Positions 16,530 through 25,342 are shown, counted from the first letter of the stretch. The stretch: 63,946 nt of DNA from Acidimicrobiales bacterium (GCA_029263195.1 JAJCXX010000071.1:1-63946); one strand, 5' to 3'. A program made the numbers and translations. Notes: generated by a model from the sequence alone, not told the origin.

Positions 16530-18505
16530 AGCATCCGTCCTACCCGGTCGCCGTCGACCACAGCAGAGTGGATTCGTCGAGGGGCGACAGCGTCGCCCAC
16601 TCGATGAACCTCGATGCCCAACTCGGCGCTGCTCGTATCGAGCTCCAGATACAGACCATCGGCGGCCCTCATCGGAAGGCTCAACACCAGCCAGTCGGGC
16701 CGGCGGGTCTCGGCCGCACCGGTGAGGTGATACATGAGACCGACCTCTCCGTCGGCCACATGGGTGACGATTCGGTCGGTGGTCTGGCGGATGCCTTTCG
16801 CTTCGGCCCGCATCCACCAGTTCTCCATGTCGAGAGTGATGCCGAGATCCTGTCCCACGACCATGCCCGGCGTGACGATCTCGACATTGCATCCCCGGTC
16901 GGCCAGGAGCTCTGCCACCGATGTCGCCTCATGGAATCCGAGTTGGTCGACCACGAGCACATCGCCCTGCGGTTCGGCGGCACCGCTCAGTACGGCCACG
17001 GTGTCGACCACTCGCCGACTGAACGCATCGTCGGCGCCGGGCATCCAATACGGCGGGTTGAACTCTGACCCGGTGGCCACGACCACCACATCAGGGCGAC
17101 GCCGGCGAACCATCTCAACGTCGACCTTGGCGCCGAACTCGATGTCGACACCAAGGCGATCACACTCCACGAGTTGATTTCGTGTGACATCGCCCAATTC
17201 GGCCCGGTTGGGAACCGACGAAGCCCAACGCACCTTCCCGCCCGCGACATCGGATCGTTCGACCACGGTGACCCGGTGGCCGTGCGAAGCCGCCGATATC
17301 GCCGACTGGAGTCCGGCCGGACCGGCCCCAACCACCAAGACGTCGCGCCGGTTGGAGCGAACGACGGGAGCCGGAAGAACGTTCTCGCGGCCGGTCATCG
17401 GGTTCTCGACGCACCCCAGCCAACGATTGAGACCCATCCGGCCCACGCATTCCTGATTGCAGGACAGACAAAGGCGGGTTTCGGCAGTCATGCCGGCCCG
17501 AGCCTTGGCCGCGAAGTCGGGATCGGCGATCTGACCCCGGACGACACCCACGAGATCGCAGTGGCCGTCGGCGATGGCCCGGTCGGCCTGAAGCGGGTCC
17601 TTGAAGCGACCCACTCCGATCACCGGCAGATCGACCTCGGCCCGGATGGCCGACGGGATGAACAGTGCGTAGCCCGGCGGGATGTGCATCGATGCTTCGA
17701 TCACGAACAGGGAAGCGGTGGCCACCCCGATCGACGTGTTGATGTAGTCCACACCGCCGCGCTTCTCGAGTTCGACTGAAATCTTGACCGCATCGTCAAT
17801 GGTCGTGCCGTCGTCGATCAGCTCATCGCCGCAGAGACGCACCCCGAGCGCGACGTCGGGCCCGATGGACCGGCGCACGGCCGCCACGATCTCGTGAAGG
17901 ATCCGGGACCGATTGGCGAGCGGTCCGCCGTATTCGTCGGTTCGCCGGTTGGTCGCCCGCGACAGAAACCCACGGACGATCGAGCTGTGGGAGCACTGCA
18001 GTTCGATTCCGTCGAATCCTCCTTCGACGCAACGCTCGGCAACCTCGGCGTAGCCCCGAATGATCTCGGCGATCTCATCGCGATCGACTGCCTTGGGGAC
18101 CTCGCGGAACATGGGGTCGGGCACGGGCGACGGCGCCCACACGGGCAGCCGGGAGTACATCGATGACGCCTGGCCGCCGTTGTGGTTGATCTGAGCGAAA
18201 ATCGGCGTGCCATGGGCGTGCACCGCTCGCGTGATGCGCCGGTAGCCCTCGACCACTTCCGGACGGAAGGCATGGATCATCTTCTCGTAGGGCCAGTCGG
18301 TGGGATGGACCGAGTGCTCTTCGGTGATGATCAGGCCGGCGCCACCACGCGCACGTGACTCGTAGTAGTCCACGTGTTGGTCGCTCGGCATTCCGTCTTC
18401 GGCGTAGTTGGTCAGGTGGGCGCTGAAGACGATGCGGTTGGCGATCGTCACCGGGCCGAGGCGAAGCGGCTTGAACAAGTAGCGGAACTGCCCCCCGGCG
18501 CTCAC
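16526..18505 (-). CDS. FadH/OYE family oxidoreductase of the mycofactocin system (first copy)
   Basis: Two-domain 2,4-dienoyl-CoA-reductase-like protein, 659 residues: an N-terminal FMN barrel of the old-yellow-enzyme type (FSAHLTNYAEDGMPSDQHVDYYESRARGG in outline, then FDGIELQCSHSSIVRGFLSR and LVGVVRGQIADPDF), a 4Fe-4S cysteine set (C-x2-C-x3-C-x11-C, CLSCNQECVG...GC), and a C-terminal FAD/NAD(P) part (VLVVGAGPAGLQSAISAASHG). Paralogous FadH/OYE proteins are known to occur beside mycofactocin genes in actinobacteria; their substrate is not established. GTG start overlaps the stop of the second copy upstream; its own stop overlaps EtfA. Confidence 0.9.
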   Translation of the reverse strand: MSAGGQFRYLFKPLRLGPVTIANRIVFSAHLTNYAEDGMPSDQHVDYYESRARGGAGLIITEEHSVHPTDWPYEKMIHAFRPEVVEGYRRITRAVHAHGTPIFAQINHNGGQASSMYSRLPVWAPSPVPDPMFREVPKAVDRDEIAEIIRGYAEVAERCVEGGFDGIELQCSHSSIVRGFLSRATNRRTDEYGGPLANRSRILHEIVAAVRRSIGPDVALGVRLCGDELIDDGTTIDDAVKISVELEKRGGVDYINTSIGVATASLFVIEASMHIPPGYALFIPSAIRAEVDLPVIGVGRFKDPLQADRAIADGHCDLVGVVRGQIADPDFAAKARAGMTAETRLCLSCNQECVGRMGLNRWLGCVENPMTGRENVLPAPVVRSNRRDVLVVGAGPAGLQSAISAASHGHRVTVVERSDVAGGKVRWASSVPNRAELGDVTRNQLVECDRLGVDIEFGAKVDVEMVRRRRPDVVVVATGSEFNPPYWMPGADDAFSRRVVDTVAVLSGAAEPQGDVLVVDQLGFHEATSVAELLADRGCNVEIVTPGMVVGQDLGITLDMENWWMRAEAKGIRQTTDRIVTHVADGEVGLMYHLTGAAETRRPDWLVLSLPMRAADGLYLELDTSSAELGIEVHRVGDAVAPRRIHSAVVDGDRVGRML

Positions 18506-20559
18506 TGGGAGGCCCTAGGGGACAATCCGGACTCGTCGAGTGCCAACACCGCGCGGCGGGCCTCGAGAATCGCCTCATGAATCGTTCGAGGAGCGACAGC
18601 ATCGCCGATCCGTGCGTGACGACCGGTCGTATCGACCGAAGTTTCGGCCAGAGTTTCGGCCAGAGTGTCGTCGGGGAGACGCGAACCCGCGTCGATCACC
18701 ACTCCCTTCAACACCGTCTGCTCTCCGCTGAAGTGATGCTCGACGGTGATCTCGTCGACCCCGATCCGGCGCACCTTCACCCGGCGAATGACCTCAACAC
18801 CGAGTTGCGCCAGCCGGGTGTTGCACGGGGCCAGATCGCCGGTGAGGGCGAGCATCTGGCCGGCGAATGCGTCGGGGGTGACCAGCGTGACCGAACGGCC
18901 GGTCTGAGCCAGGAGCTCGGCGGCCGACACCCCGATTGGGCCACCGATGGGATCGAGTATCACGACGGCGCCGTCGGACGGCACGAGTTCTTCGAGATTG
19001 CCTTGCCGCGACCCGTCGAGCAGGGCCACAACGGAGACGACTCCGGCGTCGGCAGTAGTCGGGCTCGTTGGCGGTGCAGTCATTGAACCGGTGGCCAGGA
19101 TCACCGGGCCATCGTGAGAATCGATGTCTGCGGCAGTGGCTCGGTGGCCGGTCACGACCTCCACGCCCAGTCGCCGCACCTCGGCCTCCAGCCAATCGAC
19201 GATCGCGGCCAGCGGTCTACGGCCGGCTCCTTCTGCCGCCGCGAGAACCATGCCGCCGAGTTGGTCGGAGGCCTCCAGCAACCTGACCCGGCGTCCGCGT
19301 TCCGCAGCCACCCGAGCGGCCTCGAGGCCTCCCGGTCCCCCACCCACCACCAGCAAAGCACGCGCCTGGTCCTTGCTCTGGTTCTCGCTCCGGCTCCTGT
19401 CGTGCGACCCGGTGAGATCTCCGGGACACGGTTCGGGATCGTCGAGTTCGTGTCCGGTGCGGGGATCGACCACACACGTGATGATCGGGTTGCGGTTGTC
19501 GCGCACCTGGCAGGTCTGGTTGCACAGGATGCACGGTCGAATTCGCGCCGGGTCGGCGGCAGCCTTGGCCACGAGATCGGCGTCGGCGATCTGGGCCCGG
19601 GTCATTTCCACCAGATCGCACCGGCCCTCGTCGAGCGCCCATTCGGCTTGACCAACATCGATGATCGACCCCTGGGCCACAATCCGCGCACCGCCCGCGT
19701 CCCCGATCAGACCGCCACCCGACTCCCCACCCAGATTCCCTGCCAGATTCCCTGCCAGATCGAGATTGAATCCGGGTTCGTGATGGGTATCGGGCCGAGT
19801 GGCCGGAACCGAGAAGATCGAACCTCGCACCACCACCAGGTAGTCGACGAGAGGGCCCAGTTCCGTCACCAATGCCGCCGCTGATTCCGGTGTGATCCCG
19901 GCCCAGGGCGCCAGCTCGTCGCACGACAGCCTGAGACCAACGATCCCGTCGCCGATCGAAGACCGCACCGCGGCAATTACCTCTCGGGCCAACAGGCTTC
20001 GGTCGGATCCGTATTCGTCGGAGCGACGGTTGGTCAGACCGGACAGGAACTGCCGCACCAATGAGTTCTGCCCGGCGTTGATCTCGACACCGTCGAGTCC
20101 GGCCGCCGCAGCCCAGCCGGCGGCGTTGCCAAATCCGTCGACAACTGCACGGATATCGCCCGGCTCCATGATCTTGGGGATCTCCCGCGAGTTGACCTCG
20201 GGCTCGTCGGACGGGGCCCAGAGAGGGCGTTGCGACCAGTGCGAGGTGCCCTGGCCGCCGCTGTGTCCGAGCGCCCCGATGACCAACGAACCGTGGGGTC
20301 GGCAGGCGTCGACGATTGCGTCCCAACCCGGCCCGCAATCAGCCGCGAGAGGTGCTCTCTCGTAGGGCCAATCTGACTCGTGGACCGAGGCCTCCTCGAG
20401 CACGATCACCCCGGCGCCGCCCCGCGCCCGTCGCTCGTAGTAGGCGACATGACGGGGAGAGAAGGCGCGACGAACGCCGAGGTTCGTCGCGTGCGGGCCA
20501 AAGAGGACCCGGTTGGACGCCTCGGCGTTCCCCAGACGGACAGGCGAGAGCAGCTTCAT
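18502..20559 (-). CDS. FadH/OYE family oxidoreductase of the mycofactocin system (second copy)
   Basis: Paralogue of the neighbouring gene, 685 residues with the same architecture: FMN barrel (NRVLFGPHATNLGVRRAFS, LDGVEINAGQNSLVRQFLSG), 4Fe-4S set (CILCNQTCQV...ITC), and flavin domain (LLVVGGGPGGLEAARVAAERG). The barrel carries an in-frame Gly-rich insertion (NLAGNLAGNLGGESGGG) from tandem repeats. Its ATG at 20559 heads the coupled operon that ends with mftE, so a promoter is expected in 20560-20629. The two copies lie in tandem with a 4-base overlap, suggesting a heteromeric or sequential function. Confidence 0.9.
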   Translation of the reverse strand: MKLLSPVRLGNAEASNRVLFGPHATNLGVRRAFSPRHVAYYERRARGGAGVIVLEEASVHESDWPYERAPLAADCGPGWDAIVDACRPHGSLVIGALGHSGGQGTSHWSQRPLWAPSDEPEVNSREIPKIMEPGDIRAVVDGFGNAAGWAAAAGLDGVEINAGQNSLVRQFLSGLTNRRSDEYGSDRSLLAREVIAAVRSSIGDGIVGLRLSCDELAPWAGITPESAAALVTELGPLVDYLVVVRGSIFSVPATRPDTHHEPGFNLDLAGNLAGNLGGESGGGLIGDAGGARIVAQGSIIDVGQAEWALDEGRCDLVEMTRAQIADADLVAKAAADPARIRPCILCNQTCQVRDNRNPIITCVVDPRTGHELDDPEPCPGDLTGSHDRSRSENQSKDQARALLVVGGGPGGLEAARVAAERGRRVRLLEASDQLGGMVLAAAEGAGRRPLAAIVDWLEAEVRRLGVEVVTGHRATAADIDSHDGPVILATGSMTAPPTSPTTADAGVVSVVALLDGSRQGNLEELVPSDGAVVILDPIGGPIGVSAAELLAQTGRSVTLVTPDAFAGQMLALTGDLAPCNTRLAQLGVEVIRRVKVRRIGVDEITVEHHFSGEQTVLKGVVIDAGSRLPDDTLAETLAETSVDTTGRHARIGDAVAPRTIHEAILEARRAVLALDESGLSPRASQ

Positions 20560-20629
20560 GAGTCTTGCCGACCGTAGCGCTGACCGCCTACCTCACAACA
20601 GTTGGCTCCGCCGGGACCAGTTGGAAGAC

Positions 20630-20809
20630 TCAGTCTTCTTCGGCGAGATCCTCGACGACGTCCTTGGCCTTCTCGGCAGCCGTCTCGACCTTGTCGGCAT
20701 GCTCGTCGCCAACCTTGTCGGCAACCGCGTCGGCGGCCGTGTCGATGCCGTCTTCGACCTTGTCGGTGTTCTTGCCAATGAGCGCCTTGACCTTGTCGAA
20801 CAGTCCCAT
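20630..20809 (-). CDS. Small MT0933-like antitoxin family protein
   Basis: A 59-residue, highly charged helical protein (MGLFDKVKALIGKNTDKVED, then repeated DKV units and an acidic end DLAEED). It matches the pattern of the MT0933/Rv0909-type antitoxin-like proteins, short Lys/Asp-rich helices widespread in actinobacteria, usually without a partner toxin. The ATG is preceded by GGGAGAG. No toxin gene lies beside it, so the antitoxin label is by family only. It sits just upstream of the FadH/OYE-mftE operon on the same strand. Confidence 0.8.
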   Translation of the reverse strand: MGLFDKVKALIGKNTDKVEDGIDTAADAVADKVGDEHADKVETAAEKAKDVVEDLAEED

Positions 20810-20938
20810 GATGTCTCTCCCTGTGATTCGTGCCGATACTCAACGCTGACAATCAGCTCCGAAGTATCTGTTCTAGTAGCGACAGAGTACCGGTGCCGAC
20901 GACGGATATCGTTGTGTCCACGTGTAGGAGCCTGCTCC

Positions 20939-21004
20939 GGCATGCCGGAGACCAGTCCAGCCAGTCCAATCAGTCCAACCAGTCCAATCAGCCCAACCAG
21001 CCCC
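20939..21004 (+). repeat. Short tandem repeats in the leader of the Bax1-like gene
   Basis: Roughly 10-11 base imperfect units of the type CCAGTCCAAT/CCAACCAGT run up to the GAGGAG ribosome-binding site of the following gene. They are low-complexity and most likely untranslated leader. Confidence 0.7.
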
Positions 21005-21015
21005 GAGGAGCAACA

Positions 21016-21735
21016 GTGAGCAACGACCCCCACGGCAACACGATGATGCAGCCGGTCATCTCACTCGGCGAGGAAGCCCGCTCCGAATTCGTCATTCGCG
21101 TTTACCAGCACCTGCTCGGTGCAGTCGTGGCTTTCGTCGGCATCGAGGCCCTGTTCATCAATCTCGGTGTGGCTCGAGGTCTCTACAACTTCGTATCCCG
21201 CAATAGCGTGGGCTGGCTGCTGATTCTGGGTGCCTTCATGGTGGGCCAGTGGTTCGTCGCGCAGGCTGCGGCCGATCTCCTCAACCCGGTGCGTCAATAT
21301 CAGGCTCTGTTCGCCATGGCCGCCCTCGAAGCGCTCATCTTCGCTCCGTTCCTTCACTACCTGTTCAACGTGCGGGACAACGGAACGACCACGGTGGCCA
21401 CCGCCGCGTTGATCACCGCCATCGGATTCGCCGGCTTGTCGATTGTGGCGTTCGTGACCCGCAAGGATCTCTCGTTCCTGCGACCAATGGTCATGTACGG
21501 CTTCATGGGGGCACTCGTGCTGATTGTCGCCGCGGTGCTATTCGGACTCAGTCTCGGCATCTGGTTCTCGGTCGGCATGATCGTGCTGGCCGGAATGGCG
21601 ATTCTCTACCAGACCCAGAGCATCATCCGGCACTACCCGGCCGAAGCCCACGTGGCAGGAGCGCTGGCCCTCTTCGGGTCGTTGATGACGATGTTCTGGT
21701 ATGTGCTCCGGCTGGTGAGCCAAGTCACACGCTGA
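21016..21735 (+). CDS. Bax inhibitor-1/YccA family membrane protein
   Basis: Integral membrane protein of 239 residues with seven hydrophobic segments, resembling YbhL/YccA Bax-inhibitor-1 proteins (ARSEFVIRVYQHLLGAVVAFVGIEALF at the start, SIIRHYPAEAHVAGALALFGSL near the end). The GTG at 21016 is chosen because GAGGAG lies five bases upstream; an ATG at 21043 is possible. Family members influence FtsH proteolysis or calcium leak in some bacteria. It interrupts the mycofactocin cluster on the opposite strand and converges with mftC. Confidence 0.85.
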   Translation: MSNDPHGNTMMQPVISLGEEARSEFVIRVYQHLLGAVVAFVGIEALFINLGVARGLYNFVSRNSVGWLLILGAFMVGQWFVAQAAADLLNPVRQYQALFAMAALEALIFAPFLHYLFNVRDNGTTTVATAALITAIGFAGLSIVAFVTRKDLSFLRPMVMYGFMGALVLIVAAVLFGLSLGIWFSVGMIVLAGMAILYQTQSIIRHYPAEAHVAGALALFGSLMTMFWYVLRLVSQVTR

Positions 21736-21761
21736 TTGCCAAGCCAGACCAGCCAGACCAG

Positions 21762-22877
21762 TCAGCGCCTGCCGCCCAGCCTCACTGGTGTGGGCCGTGA
21801 GTGATCGGGCCCGCCGGCCGGACCCGCAGAGTTGACAACAACCAGATCCTCACCAAACCCGTTGACGCACTCTGGGTCGGGGCCATCGAGGGCAATGCCG
21901 GTGAAGAACTTGGCGGCCATGCAGCCGCCTTGGCAGGCATCGAACTGGCCGCACGTCGCGCACGCGCCTGCCGACTGCGGCTGGCGCATCTCGGTAAACA
22001 GGTCGCTCTGGCGCCAGATCGAGGCGAAACCACCGGAATCACGCACGTTGCCGGCCCGGAAGTCGGGATGCAGCACGAACGGGCATGCGTAGACATCACC
22101 GATCGGGTCGACCAGGCAGACAACCCGTCCGGCACCACAGAGGTTGAGACCCGGGAGCGGCTCGCCGAGCGCCGACAGGTGGAAGAACGAGTCGCCGGTC
22201 AGCACCTCCGGCCGATCGAGCAGCCAGTGATACAGCTCGACCTGTTGGTCGTTGCTGGGATGGAGCTCGTGCCAAGTTTCGGCACCCCGGCCGGCGGGCC
22301 GGAATCGGGTGAGTCGCAGCTGTGCTCCATAGCGCTCGGCCAGGGCCGCGAACTCGTCGAGCTGAGCGATGTTGTGGCGGGTCATCACCACGCTGATCTT
22401 GAAATCACCGAACCCGGCTTCCCGTAGGTTCCCCATGGCGGTAGTGGCGGTTTCGAAGGAACCCTCGCCACGAATGGAGTCGTTGGTTTCGGCATCGGCA
22501 CCGTCGATCGAAATCTGTACGTCGACGTAGTCGGACTCGCTGAGCCGACGCGCCACTTCGGCATCGATACGTGAACCGTTGGTGGAGAACTTGACCCCGA
22601 CTCCCCGGTCCACCGCGTAGTCGACCAGATGCCAGAAGTCGGGCCGGATCGTCGGTTCTCCTCCACCGATGTTGACGTAGAACACCTGCATCCGGGCCAT
22701 CTCGTCGATGACCGCTTCGGCCTCGACGGTGGAGAGTTCCCGAGGATCGCGTTGCCCCGAGGACGAGAGGCAATGGACGCACTGCAGGTTGCAGGCGTAG
22801 GTGAGCTCCCAGGTGAGACAAATGGGGGCGTCGAGGCCGCTCTTCATCTGGTCAGTGAGGCTCGCTGGACTACTCAC
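21762..22877 (-). CDS. mftC: Mycofactocin radical SAM maturase MftC
   Basis: Radical SAM/SPASM enzyme that oxidatively decarboxylates the C-terminal tyrosine of MftA and then forms the C-C crosslink. The SAM cluster cysteines are C29-x3-C33-x2-C36 (YACNLQCVHC), followed by NIGGGEPTIRPDF. The SPASM part carries the auxiliary-cluster cysteines (LNLCGAGRVVCLVDPIGDVY, CPF, then CATCGQFDACQGGCMAAK). The GTG at 22877 overlaps the mftB stop as GTGA. The order mftA-mftB-mftC matches the canonical locus. Confidence 0.95.
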   Translation of the reverse strand: MSSPASLTDQMKSGLDAPICLTWELTYACNLQCVHCLSSSGQRDPRELSTVEAEAVIDEMARMQVFYVNIGGGEPTIRPDFWHLVDYAVDRGVGVKFSTNGSRIDAEVARRLSESDYVDVQISIDGADAETNDSIRGEGSFETATTAMGNLREAGFGDFKISVVMTRHNIAQLDEFAALAERYGAQLRLTRFRPAGRGAETWHELHPSNDQQVELYHWLLDRPEVLTGDSFFHLSALGEPLPGLNLCGAGRVVCLVDPIGDVYACPFVLHPDFRAGNVRDSGGFASIWRQSDLFTEMRQPQSAGACATCGQFDACQGGCMAAKFFTGIALDGPDPECVNGFGEDLVVVNSAGPAGGPDHSRPTPVRLGGRR

Positions 22878-23140
22878 GAGGGCACCAGGACTTCGGACTC
22901 GGCGAGGGAGGCGAGAGCCGTTTCGAAGGCAGGCCACCGGTGGGATTCGATACCCGCTGCTCGGAACGCCTGGCGGACGCTGTCGTGATCGGAAAGCGAC
23001 TCGATGAGAGCGACCAGCTCAGGGGCCCGCAGGAAGTTGAGCCTCCGATTGTCGTAGTGATAGGCGAGCGCGCCAAACGGTTCGGGCCGGATCGCAACCT
23101 TTGGGTGCAGGCGATAGGCGCCGTCGGCGTCGAACTTCAT
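22874..23140 (-). CDS. mftB: Mycofactocin peptide chaperone MftB (RRE)
   Basis: 88-residue RiPP recognition element protein of the PqqD type, which binds the MftA leader and presents it to MftC. The sequence starts MKFDADGAYRLHPKVAIRPE and contains the typical GALAYHYDNRRLNFLRAPEL segment of MftB. The ATG is 10 bases after the mftA stop; its own stop overlaps mftC. An apparent longer reading frame upstream is the shifted frame of mftA repeats and is not coding. Confidence 0.95.
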   Translation of the reverse strand: MKFDADGAYRLHPKVAIRPEPFGALAYHYDNRRLNFLRAPELVALIESLSDHDSVRQAFRAAGIESHRWPAFETALASLAESEVLVPS

Positions 23141-23150
23141 TGAATGTGGC

Positions 23151-23342
23151 TCAGTAGACCCCGCACATGCCGTCGATCGAAATCTCCTCGACCAGCAACT
23201 CCTCCTCGACCAGCAACTCCTCGGCGACCAGCGCTGAGTTGGCTGAGTTGGCTGAGTCGGCTGAGTCGGCTGATCCGGCTGAGTTGGCCGAACCAGCCGG
23301 CTCGGTTGGATCAGCTGATTCCGCAAAATCGGTCGGTGCCAT
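23151..23342 (-). CDS. mftA: Mycofactocin precursor peptide MftA (unusually long)
   Basis: The C-terminus ISIDGMCGVY is diagnostic of MftA; the last Val-Tyr pair becomes the mycofactocin core. The leader carries the acidic (L)VEE recognition region, here duplicated as AEELLVEEELLVEE. With the ATG at 23342 (AGAGG upstream) the peptide is 63 residues, about twice the usual 30, because of an Ala/Asn/Ser/Asp repeat tract (SANSAGSADSADSANSANS) ahead of the leader. An in-frame ATG at 23366 would add eight residues. First gene of mftABC. Confidence 0.95.
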   Translation of the reverse strand: MAPTDFAESADPTEPAGSANSAGSADSADSANSANSALVAEELLVEEELLVEEISIDGMCGVY

Positions 23343-23465
23343 GTTGCCTCTACTTCGGATGTGCAAGTTGGATGCGGGAAGGGTAGCAGTGCGGTAATCG
23401 CTCGCCTGATTGAACTTCCGGGCTCCACCTCGGCCACACTGCGAATGTCAGAGGAGGTAGTTCAC

Positions 23466-24506
23466 TTGGAACTCGACGTCATGTCCGGAGCTCTTGAGCT
23501 CAGAGCCATGCAGAAGCAGGCCCGAGCGTTCGAAGCGGCCGGTTTCGGCACCATGTGGCTCACCGAGTCGGGCCGCACCGCGTATCTATCGTGCGCGGCG
23601 GCCGGCCTGGCCACCAGCTCGATCGGTATCGGCACAGCCATCGCCGTGGCGTTCCCTCGAAGCCCCATGATTACGGCGTCCACCGCCTGGGAACTCTCCG
23701 ACGCCACCGATGGACGCTTCACGCTCGGTCTCGGAACCCAGGTCAAGGCCCACATCGAACGGCGTTACTCCTCCGAGTACGGCCCGCCGGGACCACGACT
23801 CAAGGAGTATGTCGAGTCGATCCGAGAGATCTTCAGCGCGTTCAGGGGCGACACGAAGCTGCAGTTCGACGGCGACTACTTCCAGTTTTCGCTGCTGCCG
23901 CGTCAATGGTTGCCCGGTCCGATCGATCATCCCGATCCGGCCATCTATGTCTCGGCGGTTCTCCCATGGATGAGCCGAATGGCCGGTGAGGTATGCGATG
24001 GGATCCACATCCACCCCTTCAACTCTCCGGCCTACATTCGCGATGTTCAGCGGCCCCGGGTGGCGGAGGGCGCGCAGCAGTCGGGGCGTTCGCTCGACGA
24101 CATCACGTTCGTCGTGCCGGTGATGACCGCGGTGGGCGACACCGATGAAGAGATGACCGCAACTCGTGAGCACGCCCGGATGATGATCGCCTTCTACGGA
24201 TCGACCCGCACCTACTCACCGGTGTTCGAGGCCCACGGCTTCGACGGCTTGTCCGATCACCTGCACGCCTTGCAGCGAGACGGCGACCTGGCCGGGATGG
24301 CGGCCGCGGTGACCGATGAGGTTCTCGACCACTACATCGTGTCGGCCTCGTGGTCCGAGCTGGGTGGTGCCCTCGTCGAGCGATTCCGCGACGTCGCACC
24401 CACCGTTCGGATCGTGACCTACACCGCGGCCGAACAGTTGGCATCCGATCCCGACGTGCTCGACAAGTGGGCCGACGTGGTGACTGCTGTTCGTAGGGCG
24501 GGCTGA
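23466..24506 (+). CDS. LLM-class (F420-type) oxidoreductase
   Basis: Luciferase-like monooxygenase-fold protein of about 346 residues: MELDVMSGALELRAMQKQA, GFGTMWLTESGRTAYLSCAAA, SIGIGTAIAVAFPRSPMITA, FTLGLGTQVKAHIERRY. It resembles the F420-dependent oxidoreductase subfamily often found near mycofactocin genes; cofactor use is inferred from the family. I prefer the TTG at 23466 because a strong GAGGAGG lies eight bases upstream and the product then starts like its relatives; an ATG at 23445 lacks such a site. It diverges from mftA with only about 120 bases between, so the two may share regulation. Confidence 0.85.
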   Translation: MELDVMSGALELRAMQKQARAFEAAGFGTMWLTESGRTAYLSCAAAGLATSSIGIGTAIAVAFPRSPMITASTAWELSDATDGRFTLGLGTQVKAHIERRYSSEYGPPGPRLKEYVESIREIFSAFRGDTKLQFDGDYFQFSLLPRQWLPGPIDHPDPAIYVSAVLPWMSRMAGEVCDGIHIHPFNSPAYIRDVQRPRVAEGAQQSGRSLDDITFVVPVMTAVGDTDEEMTATREHARMMIAFYGSTRTYSPVFEAHGFDGLSDHLHALQRDGDLAGMAAAVTDEVLDHYIVSASWSELGGALVERFRDVAPTVRIVTYTAAEQLASDPDVLDKWADVVTAVRRAG

Positions 24507-24571
24507 ACGGTAGATTCGCGCCAGCCTTTCCCATTTCACGTTTTCCATTTCCCAATGAACCTGGAGTCGAC

Positions 24572-25342
24572 ATGTCCCGATGGACTCGCGCGCTGGTCAC
24601 CGGCGCATCAAGCGGTATTGGCGATGCCATGGCCCGCCGTCTCGCGTCGGAGGGCACCGACCTCGTTGTCGTCGCCCGCAACGTTCAGCGATTGCAGGCG
24701 TTGGCCGAGGAGCTGTCGGAAGTCGACGTGGAGGTGCTTCCCGCTGATCTTGGCGACCTCCAACAGCTGGCCCGGGTCGAGGCCAGGTTGGCCGATTCCG
24801 ACAAGCCGATCGATCTTCTCGTCAACAACGCCGGGTTCGGTGTGCAGGGAGCATTCGTCGACGGCGATCTCGACCGCGAGGTAGCGATGATCGATGTCAA
24901 CGTCACGGCACTCGCCAGGCTGTCTCACGCCGGCGGCTCGGCGATGGCCGCTCGAGGTGGCGGTGCGATTCTCAACGTCGCTTCGGTTGCCGGACTGGCT
25001 CCTACCCCGGGCACCGCCGTGTACGGCGCGTCGAAGGCCTTCGTGGTGAGCTTCGGGGAGGCCCTCAATCATGAGCTCAAGGAGCGTGGTGTGAAGGTGA
25101 GCACGATCTGCCCCGGGTTCACCCGAACCGAGTTCCAGAGCCGGGCAGAATACGACTCGTCGAATGTTCCAGGCTTCTTGTGGCAGAGCGCCGACCGCGT
25201 GGCCGAGACGGCATTGGCAGGCGTCGAGAAGGGAACACCGCGTGTGGTGCCGGGGGCGACCAACAAGATCGCGGCTGGTTCCACCAAGCTTCTGCCGTCG
25301 TTCGTCAATCGCCGAATCGCCAGCGCGATCTCTGACTACTGA
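24572..25342 (+). CDS. Short-chain dehydrogenase/reductase
   Basis: Classical SDR of 256 residues: ALVTGASSGIGDAMARRLA (NAD(P) binding), VNNAGFG, LNVASVAG with the catalytic serine, and YGASKAF. The dehydrogenase group DltE/YqjQ-like (SDR with TGASSGIG and LVVVARN) is the closest by eye; the substrate is unknown. It lacks the YPLAT insertion of the mycofactocin-coupled SDR, so it should use exchangeable NAD(P). Direct repeats follow its stop codon. Confidence 0.88.
   Translation: MSRWTRALVTGASSGIGDAMARRLASEGTDLVVVARNVQRLQALAEELSEVDVEVLPADLGDLQQLARVEARLADSDKPIDLLVNNAGFGVQGAFVDGDLDREVAMIDVNVTALARLSHAGGSAMAARGGGAILNVASVAGLAPTPGTAVYGASKAFVVSFGEALNHELKERGVKVSTICPGFTRTEFQSRAEYDSSNVPGFLWQSADRVAETALAGVEKGTPRVVPGATNKIAAGSTKLLPSFVNRRIASAISDY

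Noticed and set aside
16136-17068. Long plus-strand open frames (310 and 297 codons) over EtfA and FadH/OYE
   Set aside because: Arg/Pro/Ser-rich complements of well-recognised genes; no domains.
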